A stretch of DNA of 64,000 bases. Origin: Colwellia psychrerythraea 34H (lineage in GTDB: Bacteria; Pseudomonadota; Gammaproteobacteria; Enterobacterales; Alteromonadaceae). Each line of letters begins with the position of its first letter. Within the stretch, counting starts at the first letter, position 1. Both the position numbers and the translations under genes were made by a program. Shown here in pieces: positions 25,127 to 33,957 of the stretch. The stretch covers positions 3,906,001-3,970,000 of the forward strand of contig NC_003910.7 of NCBI RefSeq assembly GCF_000012325.1, read 5' to 3'. The notes under the pieces were generated by a model. The model was not told the DNA's origin, ran no database searches, and was given only the letters and a program-made list of their open reading frames with translations.

Positions 25127-25394
25127 TATACCTAAGCTACTTAAAGGTACGTGTTTCAGGACACCTGAGCGATTCCTGATCAAGCCGCCTCATCTAATTA
25201 AGGGTTATTCCCTTAAAAAAGGAGGCAACGAAGAGCATGTTTTGCTCAGACATCCCTCACAGGGCTGGTTTTGAAACACTTTATGCTGCGTTATTAATTT
25301 CGACAATAGAATAACTATTATCTTCAATCAATGCCTTGCCTAAAGACGTTTCTAATTCCAGCTAAAACCTGCATCTTCATGTAGTTTGGTTATA
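25127..25394. repeat. Structured intergenic repeat, copy 1
   Basis: About 268 bp between phhA and phhB that match two other intergenic regions in the window. The ends form terminal inverted repeats starting TATA. Internal hairpins include TCAGG-ACA-CCTGA, TTAAGGG-TTATT-CCCTTAA nested in GCCTC/GAGGC, and AATAG-AATAA-CTATT near AATCAATGCCTTGCCTAAA. No protein is encoded. Confidence 0.85.
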
Positions 25395-25454
25395 GTAATA
25401 ATTATTATTTAATCATCACTGAGTTGGCATTTTTTACATTTTTTTATAGAAATA

Positions 25455-26258
25455 TTAACTGGCTTTTTTCACCGGAAATTTAGCCTCGTGCAAGCCGAGT
25501 GCCTCTGCTTGGGCAACCAGTTCCATGATGTCATCAACTTCAAATTTTCGAATCTCATCTAAATCAGAAACTTTGGTTAACATATAATAAATTGGCTGCA
25601 TAATATCTATTCGATAAGGTGTTCTTAATACATCTAATATATCAAAAGGCTTACGGTCAACGTCAGTATTATTCATGGCGTAATCGGTTTCTCCAGGAGA
25701 AGATAGCACCCCACCGCCGTATATACGTAGGCCTTTTGGTGTATCAAGTAAACCAAATTCAATAGTAAACCAATACAAGCGTGCTAAAAATACGCGTTGC
25801 TCTTTAGTCGCATTCAAGCCCATTTTTCCATAAGCTTCAGTGTAATTTGCAAATGAAGAGTTAGTCAGTAATGGACAATGACCAAATATTTCATGAAAAA
25901 TATCGGGTTCCTGTAAGTAATCCATTTCTTCCCTGCTACGTATAAAAGTAGCTACAGGAAATTTCTTTTCAGAAAGTAATCTAAAGAATTCGCCAAAACC
26001 TATTAATGCAGGCACAGGGTAACATTCCCAACCAGTAGATACTTTTAAGACCTTACTTACCTCATCAAGTTGAGGTATGCGGTCAGTTGGTAAGTTTAAT
26101 TTTGCTAAGCCTTCATGATATTCATCACACGCTTTATCTTTAATGCATGCAATTTGACGAGTGAATAGCTCTTGCCAAATTAAGTTTTCTTCGGTTGACC
26201 ACTCTATGAAACCATGTTCATCAGGTACCTTCGAAACATACTTTGTTCCTTTTGCCAT
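25455..26258 (-). CDS. phhA: Phenylalanine-4-hydroxylase
   Basis: A 267-aa monomeric-type bacterial enzyme that makes tyrosine from phenylalanine with O2 and tetrahydropterin. Iron ligands are visible as His122 and His127 in FHEIFGHCPLL and Glu167 in WFTIEFGLL. Lacks the N-terminal ACT domain of animal enzymes, as expected. Together with phhB it feeds the tyrosine pathway whose last two enzymes are encoded 3 kb away. A TyrR-box-like site is found about 186 bp upstream. Confidence 0.97.
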   Translation of the reverse strand: MAKGTKYVSKVPDEHGFIEWSTEENLIWQELFTRQIACIKDKACDEYHEGLAKLNLPTDRIPQLDEVSKVLKVSTGWECYPVPALIGFGEFFRLLSEKKFPVATFIRSREEMDYLQEPDIFHEIFGHCPLLTNSSFANYTEAYGKMGLNATKEQRVFLARLYWFTIEFGLLDTPKGLRIYGGGVLSSPGETDYAMNNTDVDRKPFDILDVLRTPYRIDIMQPIYYMLTKVSDLDEIRKFEVDDIMELVAQAEALGLHEAKFPVKKAS

Positions 26259-26443
26259 GTTATTTACCTTTCTTCTTAAGCGACGTTGTGATCGTTTTTA
26301 TATAATAATTTTTATCATTAACGCCTTTACGCTGAGGCGTTAACGAATTAAATTTTTGTTTTGTTACTGTATTCATCTTAAAACATCTAGGGAGATAAAA
26401 TAAAGCAACACGAAACGGTCAAAAAACAAACAAAGGCATTTGT

Positions 26444-26461
26444 TGTACATGAAAGGTTACA
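26444..26461. promoter_or_regulatory. TyrR box upstream of phhA
   Basis: TGTACA-N6-GTTACA matches 10 of 12 positions of the TyrR consensus. In Pseudomonas the phh operon is controlled by a TyrR relative (PhhR), so control by TyrR is plausible. Confidence 0.6.
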
Positions 26462-26470
26462 TGATTAATT

Positions 26471-26493
26471 ACAGCACAATATTATTGTGCTGT
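26471..26493. terminator. Hairpin at the end of ycjF
   Basis: A perfect 10-bp stem ACAGCACAAT / ATTGTGCTGT with a 3-base loop directly follows the ycjF stop codon. The U-run is on the rightward side only, so it may act as a transcript-end hairpin rather than a classic terminator. Confidence 0.5.
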
Positions 26494-27620
26494 TATTTTT
26501 TTGATGGGCTGACTAAAGCTTTAATTTGCTGAGCAATTTTTTTACGGACTTGTGTTAACTTTGGTTTTTCTTTAAAAGGTATAGGTCTGCATAGCTCCAT
26601 TGTTTTAGCGCCTAATCTTGCAGTGAGCATTCCAGCACCCAATCCTTGGGCAAACCGGGCAGATAACTTACCTAACAATTCAGCACCCAACATATCACTG
26701 CCAAAATCAGCAACTAACTCGCTAGCGCCAGCATAAGCCATATTAACAAAGACTTGTTTTATTAACTTAATACGACTCCAATACCCTAATTTTAAGCCGT
26801 AAAGTCCTGCAATTTTATTTATCATACGTAAATTACGCGATAACATAATCAACATATCTATTAAAGCGACGGGGCTTAGCGCAATTAAAACAACCGCTTC
26901 GGTAGAGAATTTTGCAACTTCGTTTAATGCTTTTTCATCAACTTTACTTAATACCACTCGTGAGTACAGTTGAACTAATTCACTAGAGCTATAATCAGCT
27001 GCTAACGCATCATGCCAAACTTGCTGTTCTTTGGGGCAGTCAAAAACCAAATCGCAGGGTAAGTTATTGCTAATGTTTTCACAAAAATCTTTCCCTCGTT
27101 TATTTGAATGCTCCGTTAATTGTTCTGAATCTATTAACAACAGCTCTGTTGCTTGCTGTTTCATTTTTTGACGATTTTTAAATTGTTTCAGCCCTATGAA
27201 CTCACGCCATAGATAATTTGTGCTTACTAAGGTTAACGAAGCTAATAACAACGCATAAAGACTAGTAATTATTGGCGATTGTTCGAATCCTACGATAAAA
27301 AAATCAACCGCTTCAATCGCGAGTAAAATGACAAATAAAGTACCTATTGTTCGCCACAACCATGAACGTTTACCGCCCTGTACAACATCAATATCTTGAT
27401 GAAGTTGCTCATCGTCAAGCTCAGTTTTTCTTACTTCATCGAGTCCATTTTCATCAAGCGACATAGGCAGGTAGGTATCGTTATCAAAAACAACTTGTTC
27501 GGTGAAAGTAGCACCAGCCTCCCCGTCTTTGAACTGGCCTTTACCTTGCTCTGTGACAGAATCACTTTCGCTAAAAAGAATTTGCTGCTGTTGTAAGTTT
27601 TCATTATCTTTAGTGGTCAT
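26493..27620 (-). CDS. ycjF: YcjF family inner-membrane protein (TIGR01620)
   Basis: A 375-aa protein with an acidic N-terminus (about 100 residues), two membrane segments (TIGTLFVILLAIEAVDFFIVGF and SPIITSLYALLLASLTLVS) and a conserved C-terminal part with VVLIALSPVALIDMLIMLSRNLRMI. It belongs to the YcjF family of the phage-shock regulon. Its ATG overlaps the ycjX stop codon (ATGA), so translation is coupled. The precise role is unknown. Confidence 0.9.
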   Translation of the reverse strand: MTTKDNENLQQQQILFSESDSVTEQGKGQFKDGEAGATFTEQVVFDNDTYLPMSLDENGLDEVRKTELDDEQLHQDIDVVQGGKRSWLWRTIGTLFVILLAIEAVDFFIVGFEQSPIITSLYALLLASLTLVSTNYLWREFIGLKQFKNRQKMKQQATELLLIDSEQLTEHSNKRGKDFCENISNNLPCDLVFDCPKEQQVWHDALAADYSSSELVQLYSRVVLSKVDEKALNEVAKFSTEAVVLIALSPVALIDMLIMLSRNLRMINKIAGLYGLKLGYWSRIKLIKQVFVNMAYAGASELVADFGSDMLGAELLGKLSARFAQGLGAGMLTARLGAKTMELCRPIPFKEKPKLTQVRKKIAQQIKALVSPSKK

Positions 27621-29092
27621 ATCATTTTATCTGCTAGTAAAAACTGTAAGACTTGGTCCATTCGTACATGTGGTAAACATTGTTGTTTATTAAGTCCACT
27701 TAATGGTGCGAACTCTATAAAATTAAAGCTATTCGATTGCCAATAATCATCGTTAGGTAACTGACTAGGAACCGCGCCTGGAAACACAGTGATTTTTTGA
27801 CCAAATATTCCTGCCGATTCTTCCAAATTAGCGTGACCTATACTTTGACCTTGAATGACAGGAACATCGATTCCTTTATGTTTACTCATACCTGACTGGG
27901 TTGCTTTAACAGAAGCAATAGCTAACGTTTTAACTTGTACTGACTCGTAGTTTAAATGCTGCTTATTCTGGTGAATCAATTGATTTAGTAATGCCACCAA
28001 TGGACCATGTTGCTCAGGAGTAACGTGGTCAGCTTTGGTGGCACCAAAAAGTAGTTTATCGATTTTTGGTGAAAATAAACGAGAAAAAAAGCCAGACTTA
28101 CCATAATTATAACTTTCTAAAATCATCGACATCGCTAACTCTAGATCGGCAAAACTTTCTTTCCCTTTATTCAATGACTTTAAACAATCAGCAAGTACTA
28201 TTTGTCGATCGAAACGAAGAAAGTGCTCACGATAGAATTTACGTACAACCTGTTCTTTGTATTCCAAGTACCGTGACCGCAGCATGCCAATAAAACTATC
28301 ATCGGGTGCATTTTGATAGTCATTAGCATCAAGTTTATCTAAACCAGGGAAAGGGAAAAACTCTAAAATAGGTGCTCCTGCTAAGTCGCCAGGCAATATA
28401 AATCGTCCAGGCTGGATAACTGACAAACCAAGTTGATGACGAAAAGTATGTAATAACGCGGTATATTCTTGTGCTAATTCAGATAAAAGCTCTTCACTAG
28501 CACAAGCAAAAGGATCTATTTCATTTAACTTAGCTAAGAAACTATTACTATACTCTGCCCTTGGAGAACTTGTCATTAACGAATAGGTTTGCTGTGACCA
28601 TTCTTGATACGTTTGTTTGAGCATAGGCAAATCAAGTAACCACTCACCTGGGTAATCTGTAATATCTAGTGTCAGTGTTGCCATGTCCGTGGCATATTTT
28701 AGTATTGAATTTTTAGGCTGATACCGAATAGCTAATCGTAATTCGCTGATACCGTGAGTCGGTTCAGGCCAAGTTGCAGGCTCTGACGTTAAAGCGGAAA
28801 TTGCTGAGTCATAATCAAACCTTGGCACATGGTAGTGTTTTTGTGGCACACGCTTAGCCGCAATAAAGTTACCATTATGTACAGGGTCAAAAAAGCTAAG
28901 TTTAGTGCCATTACCTTCATTGATTAATTGGTTCACCAGTGAAGTAATAAAGGCTGTTTTACCACTACGGCTTAACCCAGTAACTGCCAAAGTTACATGC
29001 TGATCGAGAGTGCGATTGAGTAACTCATTTGCTTTATGCTTTAGCTTATCTAAGCCACGCTTTTTCAGTGTTGATTTACTTATTAATGCCAT
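27617..29092 (-). CDS. ycjX: YcjX family GTPase-like protein
   Basis: A 491-aa P-loop protein of the YcjX (DUF463) family, with Walker A GLSRSGKTAF at about residue 40 and DITDYPGEWLLDLPML further on. In enterobacteria ycjXF are co-regulated with the psp operon and respond to envelope stress. It lies downstream of pspABC but is separated from pspC by a terminator and a structured repeat, so it probably has its own promoter. Confidence 0.93.
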   Translation of the reverse strand: MALISKSTLKKRGLDKLKHKANELLNRTLDQHVTLAVTGLSRSGKTAFITSLVNQLINEGNGTKLSFFDPVHNGNFIAAKRVPQKHYHVPRFDYDSAISALTSEPATWPEPTHGISELRLAIRYQPKNSILKYATDMATLTLDITDYPGEWLLDLPMLKQTYQEWSQQTYSLMTSSPRAEYSNSFLAKLNEIDPFACASEELLSELAQEYTALLHTFRHQLGLSVIQPGRFILPGDLAGAPILEFFPFPGLDKLDANDYQNAPDDSFIGMLRSRYLEYKEQVVRKFYREHFLRFDRQIVLADCLKSLNKGKESFADLELAMSMILESYNYGKSGFFSRLFSPKIDKLLFGATKADHVTPEQHGPLVALLNQLIHQNKQHLNYESVQVKTLAIASVKATQSGMSKHKGIDVPVIQGQSIGHANLEESAGIFGQKITVFPGAVPSQLPNDDYWQSNSFNFIEFAPLSGLNKQQCLPHVRMDQVLQFLLADKMI

Positions 29093-29224
29093 AACGAATT
29101 GATAACTTATAAATTTAGATCTGCTTTGAACGTAATTTTATAATAAGGTCTTTTAATTAAAATTACACCTGATTGATTGATTTTTATTAGAAATATAGCA
29201 CTTAGCTAAAGGAATGAATTGCCT

Positions 29225-29491
29225 TATACCCATGATGCTTCAAGATGCGTGTTTCAGGACGCCTGAGCGATTCATGATCGAGGCGCCTCTTTTTATTAAG
29301 GGTTGTTCCCTTAAAAGTAGATGCAACGAAGCGCATGATTTGCTCAGACATCCCCGTAGGGCTGGTTTAGAAACGCTTTATGCTACGTTATTGATTTCGA
29401 TAAGAGAACAACCATTATTTTCAATCAATGCCTTGCCTAAAGGCGTTTCTAATTCCAGCTGAATCCTGCATCTTGAGGTAACATGGGTATA
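29225..29491. repeat. Structured intergenic repeat, copy 2
   Basis: A 267-bp relative of copies 1 and 3, between pspC and ycjX. It has the best terminal inverted repeats: 24 bp at 29225-29248 pair with 29468-29491 with few mismatches. Internal stems include TCAGG/CCTGA, TTAAGGG-TTGTT-CCCTTAA and GAAACGC (29370-29376) with GCGTTTC (29443-29449). Confidence 0.88.
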
Positions 29492-29506
29492 CTATTCATA
29501 AATAGA

Positions 29507-29528
29507 AAAGCTGTCTACTGACAGCTTT
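29507..29528 (-). terminator. Terminator of pspABC
   Basis: A 9-bp stem AAAGCTGTC / GACAGCTTT with a 4-base loop, 9 bp after pspC; the leftward transcript continues TTCTATTT. Confidence 0.7.
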
Positions 29529-29536
29529 CTTAACAT

Positions 29537-29989
29537 CTACAGCTTATTAATTTCCCTAGAAACCGTATACTCAGCTGATGTAACATATTGCTCCATCGCT
29601 TGTACTTTTCCTTCTAGCAAACGAAACTTACGACGAATATCATAGAGAGCTTGCTTAGGTGGTTCACCTGCTTGCCAAATTCGAGCTTTCACTTTGATTG
29701 ACTCATTGCTTACATCAACGTTTTTCTTTCCTTGTTGATGGCGCTTTGCATACTGGCTTTCACCTGGTTCGTGATTAGCATTCGTTGCTTTCTCTGGCGC
29801 TTTATCCAGAATAAACCAAGCCGCTACATATCCTAAGATAAGAAACGGCATGCCAAACAACACACCTGATACCACTAATATTCTAACTAACCAAGTTTCC
29901 CAACCGAAGTAATCTGCTATGCCAGCACAAACCCCTGCTATCTTTCCTTGCTCGGCGTTACGATATAATTCACCTCTTTTTCGATTCAT
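29537..29989 (-). CDS. pspC: Phage shock protein C
   Basis: A 150-aa inner-membrane protein. The PspC domain is at the N-terminus (LYRNAEQGKIAGVCAGIADYF, then a membrane segment LVRILVVSGVLFGMPFLIL). A C-terminal helical, leucine-zipper-like region follows (RKFRLLEGKVQAMEQYV). PspC senses envelope stress with PspB and releases PspF from PspA. Its start overlaps the pspB stop codon (ATGA). Confidence 0.95.
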   Translation of the reverse strand: MNRKRGELYRNAEQGKIAGVCAGIADYFGWETWLVRILVVSGVLFGMPFLILGYVAAWFILDKAPEKATNANHEPGESQYAKRHQQGKKNVDVSNESIKVKARIWQAGEPPKQALYDIRRKFRLLEGKVQAMEQYVTSAEYTVSREINKL

Positions 29990-30213
29990 AATTTGGTTCT
30001 CCAGTTTGGGGTCTCCACATCTAAAATCGCTTCGAGGGTTTGAATCCTATCAGCCATGGTATCTGCAACTTCTGATAATTCTGATAATTGAATATACTCT
30101 TCCTGGCTTAAACCTTGGCTAACTTGCTTTTTACTGCGGTAATGCAAAACCAGCCATATTGGAGCAACAATAATCATAAAAATAATGACGGGTGCGACAA
30201 TGATCTCTTCCAC
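29986..30213 (-). CDS. pspB: Phage shock protein B
   Basis: A 75-aa membrane protein with one helix (VAPVIIFMIIVAPIWLVLHY) and a coiled-coil tail. Starts with GTG at 30213, supported by an AGGAG ribosome site 7 bases upstream. It partners PspC in stress sensing. It lies 62 bp after pspA in the same operon. Confidence 0.94.
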   Translation of the reverse strand: MEEIIVAPVIIFMIIVAPIWLVLHYRSKKQVSQGLSQEEYIQLSELSEVADTMADRIQTLEAILDVETPNWRTKL

Positions 30214-30275
30214 AATACTTCTCCTTTATTCTATTCTACCGATAGTTTTATTTGTGTTTTCTTGATGTTGTGATG

Positions 30276-30941
30276 TTATTTTTGCTTGTTTTTCATCTTA
30301 GCTTTCAACTGCGCTAATTCATCATCAACCATTTCATCTGATTCAAGTCCTGCTATTTCATCTGCCAATGACTTGCTACCTAAATCATATGATTCAATTT
30401 CCGCTTCAATATCATCAACTTTACGCTCATAATGATCAAAACGGCTTAGGGCATCATTAACACGAGTACTATGAATATTTTCTTTTACTTTTAAACGAGA
30501 GCTCGCAGATTTCTCACGAATAACAATAGCTTTTTGACGTACCTTGGCATCGCTCAACTTATCTTGTAATTGCGAGATTTCACCTTGTAATTTGCTAAGA
30601 TGTTCATTGGTATGTGCTAACTCATCGACTAACGCTTGTGCACTTTCACTGCTCTTTTTCTTTTCCATTAAAGCAGCACGAGCTAGGTCTTCTCGATCTT
30701 TACTCAAAGCCAATTCAGCTTTTGCTTGCCATTGCTCAGCATCTTGCTCAAGACGGCTCACTTGGCGAGCTAATTCCTTTTTATCTGCCAATGTCTTTGC
30801 TGAGCTAGAACGCACTTCAACTAAGGTATCTTCCATCTCTTGAATGATCAAGCGTACCATTTTTGCTGGATCTTCAGCTTTATCTAATAAATTATTAATA
30901 TTAGAATTAATAATGTCGGTGAATCTTGAAAAAATACCCAT
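30276..30941 (-). CDS. pspA: Phage shock protein A
   Basis: A 221-aa coiled-coil protein of the PspA/Vipp1 (ESCRT-III-like) family. It starts MGIFSRFTDIINSNINNLLDKAEDPAKM and continues with long amphipathic helices rich in Glu, Lys and Ala. PspA holds PspF inactive and, under stress, coats the inner membrane to limit proton leak. It is the first gene of leftward pspABC, divergent from pspF. A convincing sigma54 promoter was not found by eye in the 236-bp gap. Confidence 0.96.
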   Translation of the reverse strand: MGIFSRFTDIINSNINNLLDKAEDPAKMVRLIIQEMEDTLVEVRSSSAKTLADKKELARQVSRLEQDAEQWQAKAELALSKDREDLARAALMEKKKSSESAQALVDELAHTNEHLSKLQGEISQLQDKLSDAKVRQKAIVIREKSASSRLKVKENIHSTRVNDALSRFDHYERKVDDIEAEIESYDLGSKSLADEIAGLESDEMVDDELAQLKAKMKNKQK

Positions 30942-31177
30942 AACAACTTCCTCAACTAATGGCTAAATCATGCCAAACTGTATTTACTTTGCTTAAACTA
31001 AGCATTAACTTAGCGTTGAATTACTTCTTTAAGACATTCATGTTTCACGCCAACTTTCAAAACAAACCTAACCAACTGTTTTTAAATGATTTATTTTTTA
31101 TTAAAAAAAGACTTTCAACCTTCCAAGTAATAAAATACACTATTTGTTAGTGAAATAAACCAACATTTGAATTTACT

Positions 31178-32296
31178 ATGGCGAGTTTTAACCAACAAGA
31201 TAATCTTCTTGGCCAATCAAATAGCTTTTTAGAAGTACTCGAGCAAATATCCCAAGTTGCAACGTTGAGTAAACCAGTACTTATTATTGGTGAACGAGGT
31301 ACAGGTAAAGAGCTTGTTGCCGCACGTTTACACTTTCTATCGAAACGCTGGGAACAGAGCTATTTAAAGCTTAATTGTGCCGCATTAAATGAAAACTTAC
31401 TCGAAACAGAATTGTTTGGTTACGATAGTGGCGCGTTTACTGGTGCCAGTAAACGTCATGAAGGACGATTTGAACGTGCGGATAAAGGCACACTCTTTTT
31501 AGATGAAATTGCCAATACCTCAGGCCTTATTCAAGAAAAGTTACTGCGCGTAGTTGAATACGGTGAATTTGAACGTGTTGGGGGCTCAAGAACAATTAAT
31601 AGCGATGTTCGTTTGGTCGCTGCAACTAATGAAGACTTACCTACGTTAGCAGCATCAGGCCAATTTAGAGCGGATTTATTAGACCGCTTAGCCTTTGATG
31701 TTATAACCCTCCCCCCACTTAGAGAACGTTTAGACGACATAATAATGCTCGCAGAACATTTTGCTATGAACATGGCCCGCGAACTTGAGTTTGAATTATT
31801 TAGTGGCTTTACCGAAAAAGCTAAACGTAGCCTGCTTGAATATCACTGGCCAGGTAATATTCGTGAGTTAAAGAATGTCGTTGAGCGAAGTGTATATCGT
31901 TGTAACAATCCACATTTACCCGTACATGAACTAATCATTGACCCGTTCGAGTCACCTTTTAGACCGAACCAACGAATTAAAACTCATGATAGAGTCAATG
32001 AACTCAATAAAAATAATATTTCAACGAGTGATAATGTAGTTGATGATAGCGTTACAGTAAAACCTTCAGCAGTCGACACAGCTAAAGTAGCGCCGAAAGT
32101 TGTGACTCAACAATTCCCTCAGTCATTAAAAACACTATCACAAGAGTATGAAATAGAATTAATACAAACAGCATTAGCTCATTGCCAATTTAATCAAAAG
32201 AAAACCGCAGAAGCACTCGAATTAACATATCATCAATTAAGGGGCTATCTAAAAAAATATAACTTGCTTGATGGTAGTATTACCGATGAACTTTAA
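31178..32296 (+). CDS. pspF: Psp operon transcriptional activator PspF
   Basis: A 372-aa sigma54-dependent activator without an N-terminal sensory domain. AAA+ motifs: Walker A GERGTGKE, the sigma54-contact loop ESGAFTGA-like SGAFTGASKR, Walker B GTLFLDEIA. The C-terminal Fis-type helix-turn-helix is KKTAEALELTYHQLRGYLKKY. A variable Asn/Thr/Val-rich linker of about 70 residues makes it longer than E. coli PspF (about 325 aa). Its 3' end overlaps sapA by 11 bp, so it may be co-transcribed with the sap genes. Confidence 0.95.
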   Translation: MASFNQQDNLLGQSNSFLEVLEQISQVATLSKPVLIIGERGTGKELVAARLHFLSKRWEQSYLKLNCAALNENLLETELFGYDSGAFTGASKRHEGRFERADKGTLFLDEIANTSGLIQEKLLRVVEYGEFERVGGSRTINSDVRLVAATNEDLPTLAASGQFRADLLDRLAFDVITLPPLRERLDDIIMLAEHFAMNMARELEFELFSGFTEKAKRSLLEYHWPGNIRELKNVVERSVYRCNNPHLPVHELIIDPFESPFRPNQRIKTHDRVNELNKNNISTSDNVVDDSVTVKPSAVDTAKVAPKVVTQQFPQSLKTLSQEYEIELIQTALAHCQFNQKKTAEALELTYHQLRGYLKKYNLLDGSITDEL

Positions 32297-33956
32297 ATCG
32301 ATACTCTCGTTAACCGTAGCAGCATTCGTAAGCCTTTTAACAGGTTGTAATGAAGGTAATAAATTATCGTTAAGTGAGCGTAGTATTATCTATTGCTCTG
32401 AGGGTTCTCCTGAAACATTCAACCCTCAACTCAGCACATCAGGCACAACGTCTGATGCCACCGCGAAGCAGCTATATAACAGCCTGATTGTTTATAAGGG
32501 TAAAAGCAATACGTTAGGACCTGCTTTAGCAAAGTCTTGGCATGTAACCCGTGATGGTAAGAAAATAACCTTCTACTTACGCCAAGATGTTAGCTTTCAT
32601 CAAACAAGCTACTTTACCCCAACCAGATTACTTAATGCCGATGATGTTTTATTTAGCTTTAACCGTATTTTAGACAAAGATCACGCTTTTCATCATGTTT
32701 CTGGTGATCAATATCCTTTTTTTCAAAGTGTAAAGTTTTCAGAGCTTGTTGATAAAATAGAAAAAATTAATGACTTTACTGTTCGTTTTATTCTAAAACG
32801 TAACGATAGTTCATTCTTAGCTAATTTAGCTACTGATTTTGCAGTAGTTTTATCTGAAGAATACGGACAAATACTCCAAGAGAAAAATTCAGAGCATGAA
32901 ATTGATATATTTCCTATTGGTACCGGCCCTTTTAAGCTTAAAGATTATCGTGTTGGTTCATTAATCCGTTTCTATCGCCATGATTCATATTGGCAAGAAA
33001 AAGCAAAAATAGAACAGCTTGTTTATGATATATCGCCCAGAGAAACCAGCCGTTTGACTAAGCTCTTAGCAAAAGAGTGTGACGTCAGTAGTTATCCTAT
33101 AGCACATGCAAAAATAGCAGAAAGAACTGATTTACAATTAGAGTCGATTACCTCATTAAATGTCGGATACTTTGGTTTTAATACTCAAAAAGAACCATTC
33201 AATAATAAAATCGTTCGCCAAGCCATCAGTTTAGCGATTAACAAGCAGGCATTAATTGAAACAGTCTACCAAGGGCAAGCCGCATGGGCAAAATCTATAT
33301 TACCCGAAACATCATGGGCTTATGACAAAAACACACCTGAATTAGGTTATGATCCTGTTCGTGCAAAGTCTTTATTAGAAGTGGCTGGTTATCCCCAAGG
33401 ATTCACGATGGATATATGGGCAATGCCTGTGCAGAGACCATACAATCCAAATGCCGTAACGATGGCAAAACTAATCCAAGCTGACCTAAAGAAAATTGGC
33501 GTAACAGTGAAGATAATTAGCTATGAATGGAGCACCTTTTTACGTCGTTTGTCACAGGGTGAGCATCAAAGCTTTTTACTCGGCTGGACTGCAGATCATC
33601 CCGATCCTGATAATTTTTTTACTCCGATACTCAGTTGCTCTGCGAGCGATCTCGGCAATAATCGTACATTTTGGTGTAATAAAGAATATGACCAACTACT
33701 ACAACAAGCGCTTAAAACAACGAATATGAGTAAAAGAAAAAGCTATTATGCTAAAGCTATGGCAATAATTAATGAAGAAATGCCTTTATTGCCTATTGCC
33801 CATTCAAAACGCTTTCAAGCCCGCGGAATAGATGTCGAAGGTGATATATTGTCAAACTTTGGCGGTATCAGTTTTTATAGTGCGGCTAAAAAGGCGATAA
33901 ATAATGAAGCTAAAAGCGAAGTTCAGCCAGAGATAGCTGATAAGGCGAGTAACTAA
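32286..33956 (+). CDS. sapA: Sap peptide ABC transporter, substrate-binding protein SapA
   Basis: A 556-aa member of the dipeptide/oligopeptide-binding (SBP family 5) proteins. It binds peptides in the periplasm for SapBCDF. The N-terminus ends in a lipobox (SLLTGC), so it is predicted to be a lipoprotein with Asn at position +2. Family features include GTGPFKL and the C-terminal WTADHPDPDNFF. The ATG at 32286 (MNFKSILSL) gives a proper signal peptide; TTG and ATG starts slightly upstream exist. It overlaps the end of pspF. Confidence 0.9.
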   Translation: MNFKSILSLTVAAFVSLLTGCNEGNKLSLSERSIIYCSEGSPETFNPQLSTSGTTSDATAKQLYNSLIVYKGKSNTLGPALAKSWHVTRDGKKITFYLRQDVSFHQTSYFTPTRLLNADDVLFSFNRILDKDHAFHHVSGDQYPFFQSVKFSELVDKIEKINDFTVRFILKRNDSSFLANLATDFAVVLSEEYGQILQEKNSEHEIDIFPIGTGPFKLKDYRVGSLIRFYRHDSYWQEKAKIEQLVYDISPRETSRLTKLLAKECDVSSYPIAHAKIAERTDLQLESITSLNVGYFGFNTQKEPFNNKIVRQAISLAINKQALIETVYQGQAAWAKSILPETSWAYDKNTPELGYDPVRAKSLLEVAGYPQGFTMDIWAMPVQRPYNPNAVTMAKLIQADLKKIGVTVKIISYEWSTFLRRLSQGEHQSFLLGWTADHPDPDNFFTPILSCSASDLGNNRTFWCNKEYDQLLQQALKTTNMSKRKSYYAKAMAIINEEMPLLPIAHSKRFQARGIDVEGDILSNFGGISFYSAAKKAINNEAKSEVQPEIADKASN

Positions 33957-33957
33957 T

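Noticed and set aside
25086..25274. 62-codon frame between phhB and phhA
   Set aside because: Part of structured repeat copy 1, not conserved as protein among the copies.
29214..29462. 82-codon frame in the gap between ycjX and pspC
   Set aside because: It lies in the structured repeat; the same region in the other copies has no conserved frame, while stems are conserved.
30942..31177. Sigma54 promoter for pspA
   Set aside because: TTGGCATG-like and TTGGCGTG-like sequences exist, but the -12 element is either one base too close or lacks GC. A scoring matrix or transcript mapping would be needed.
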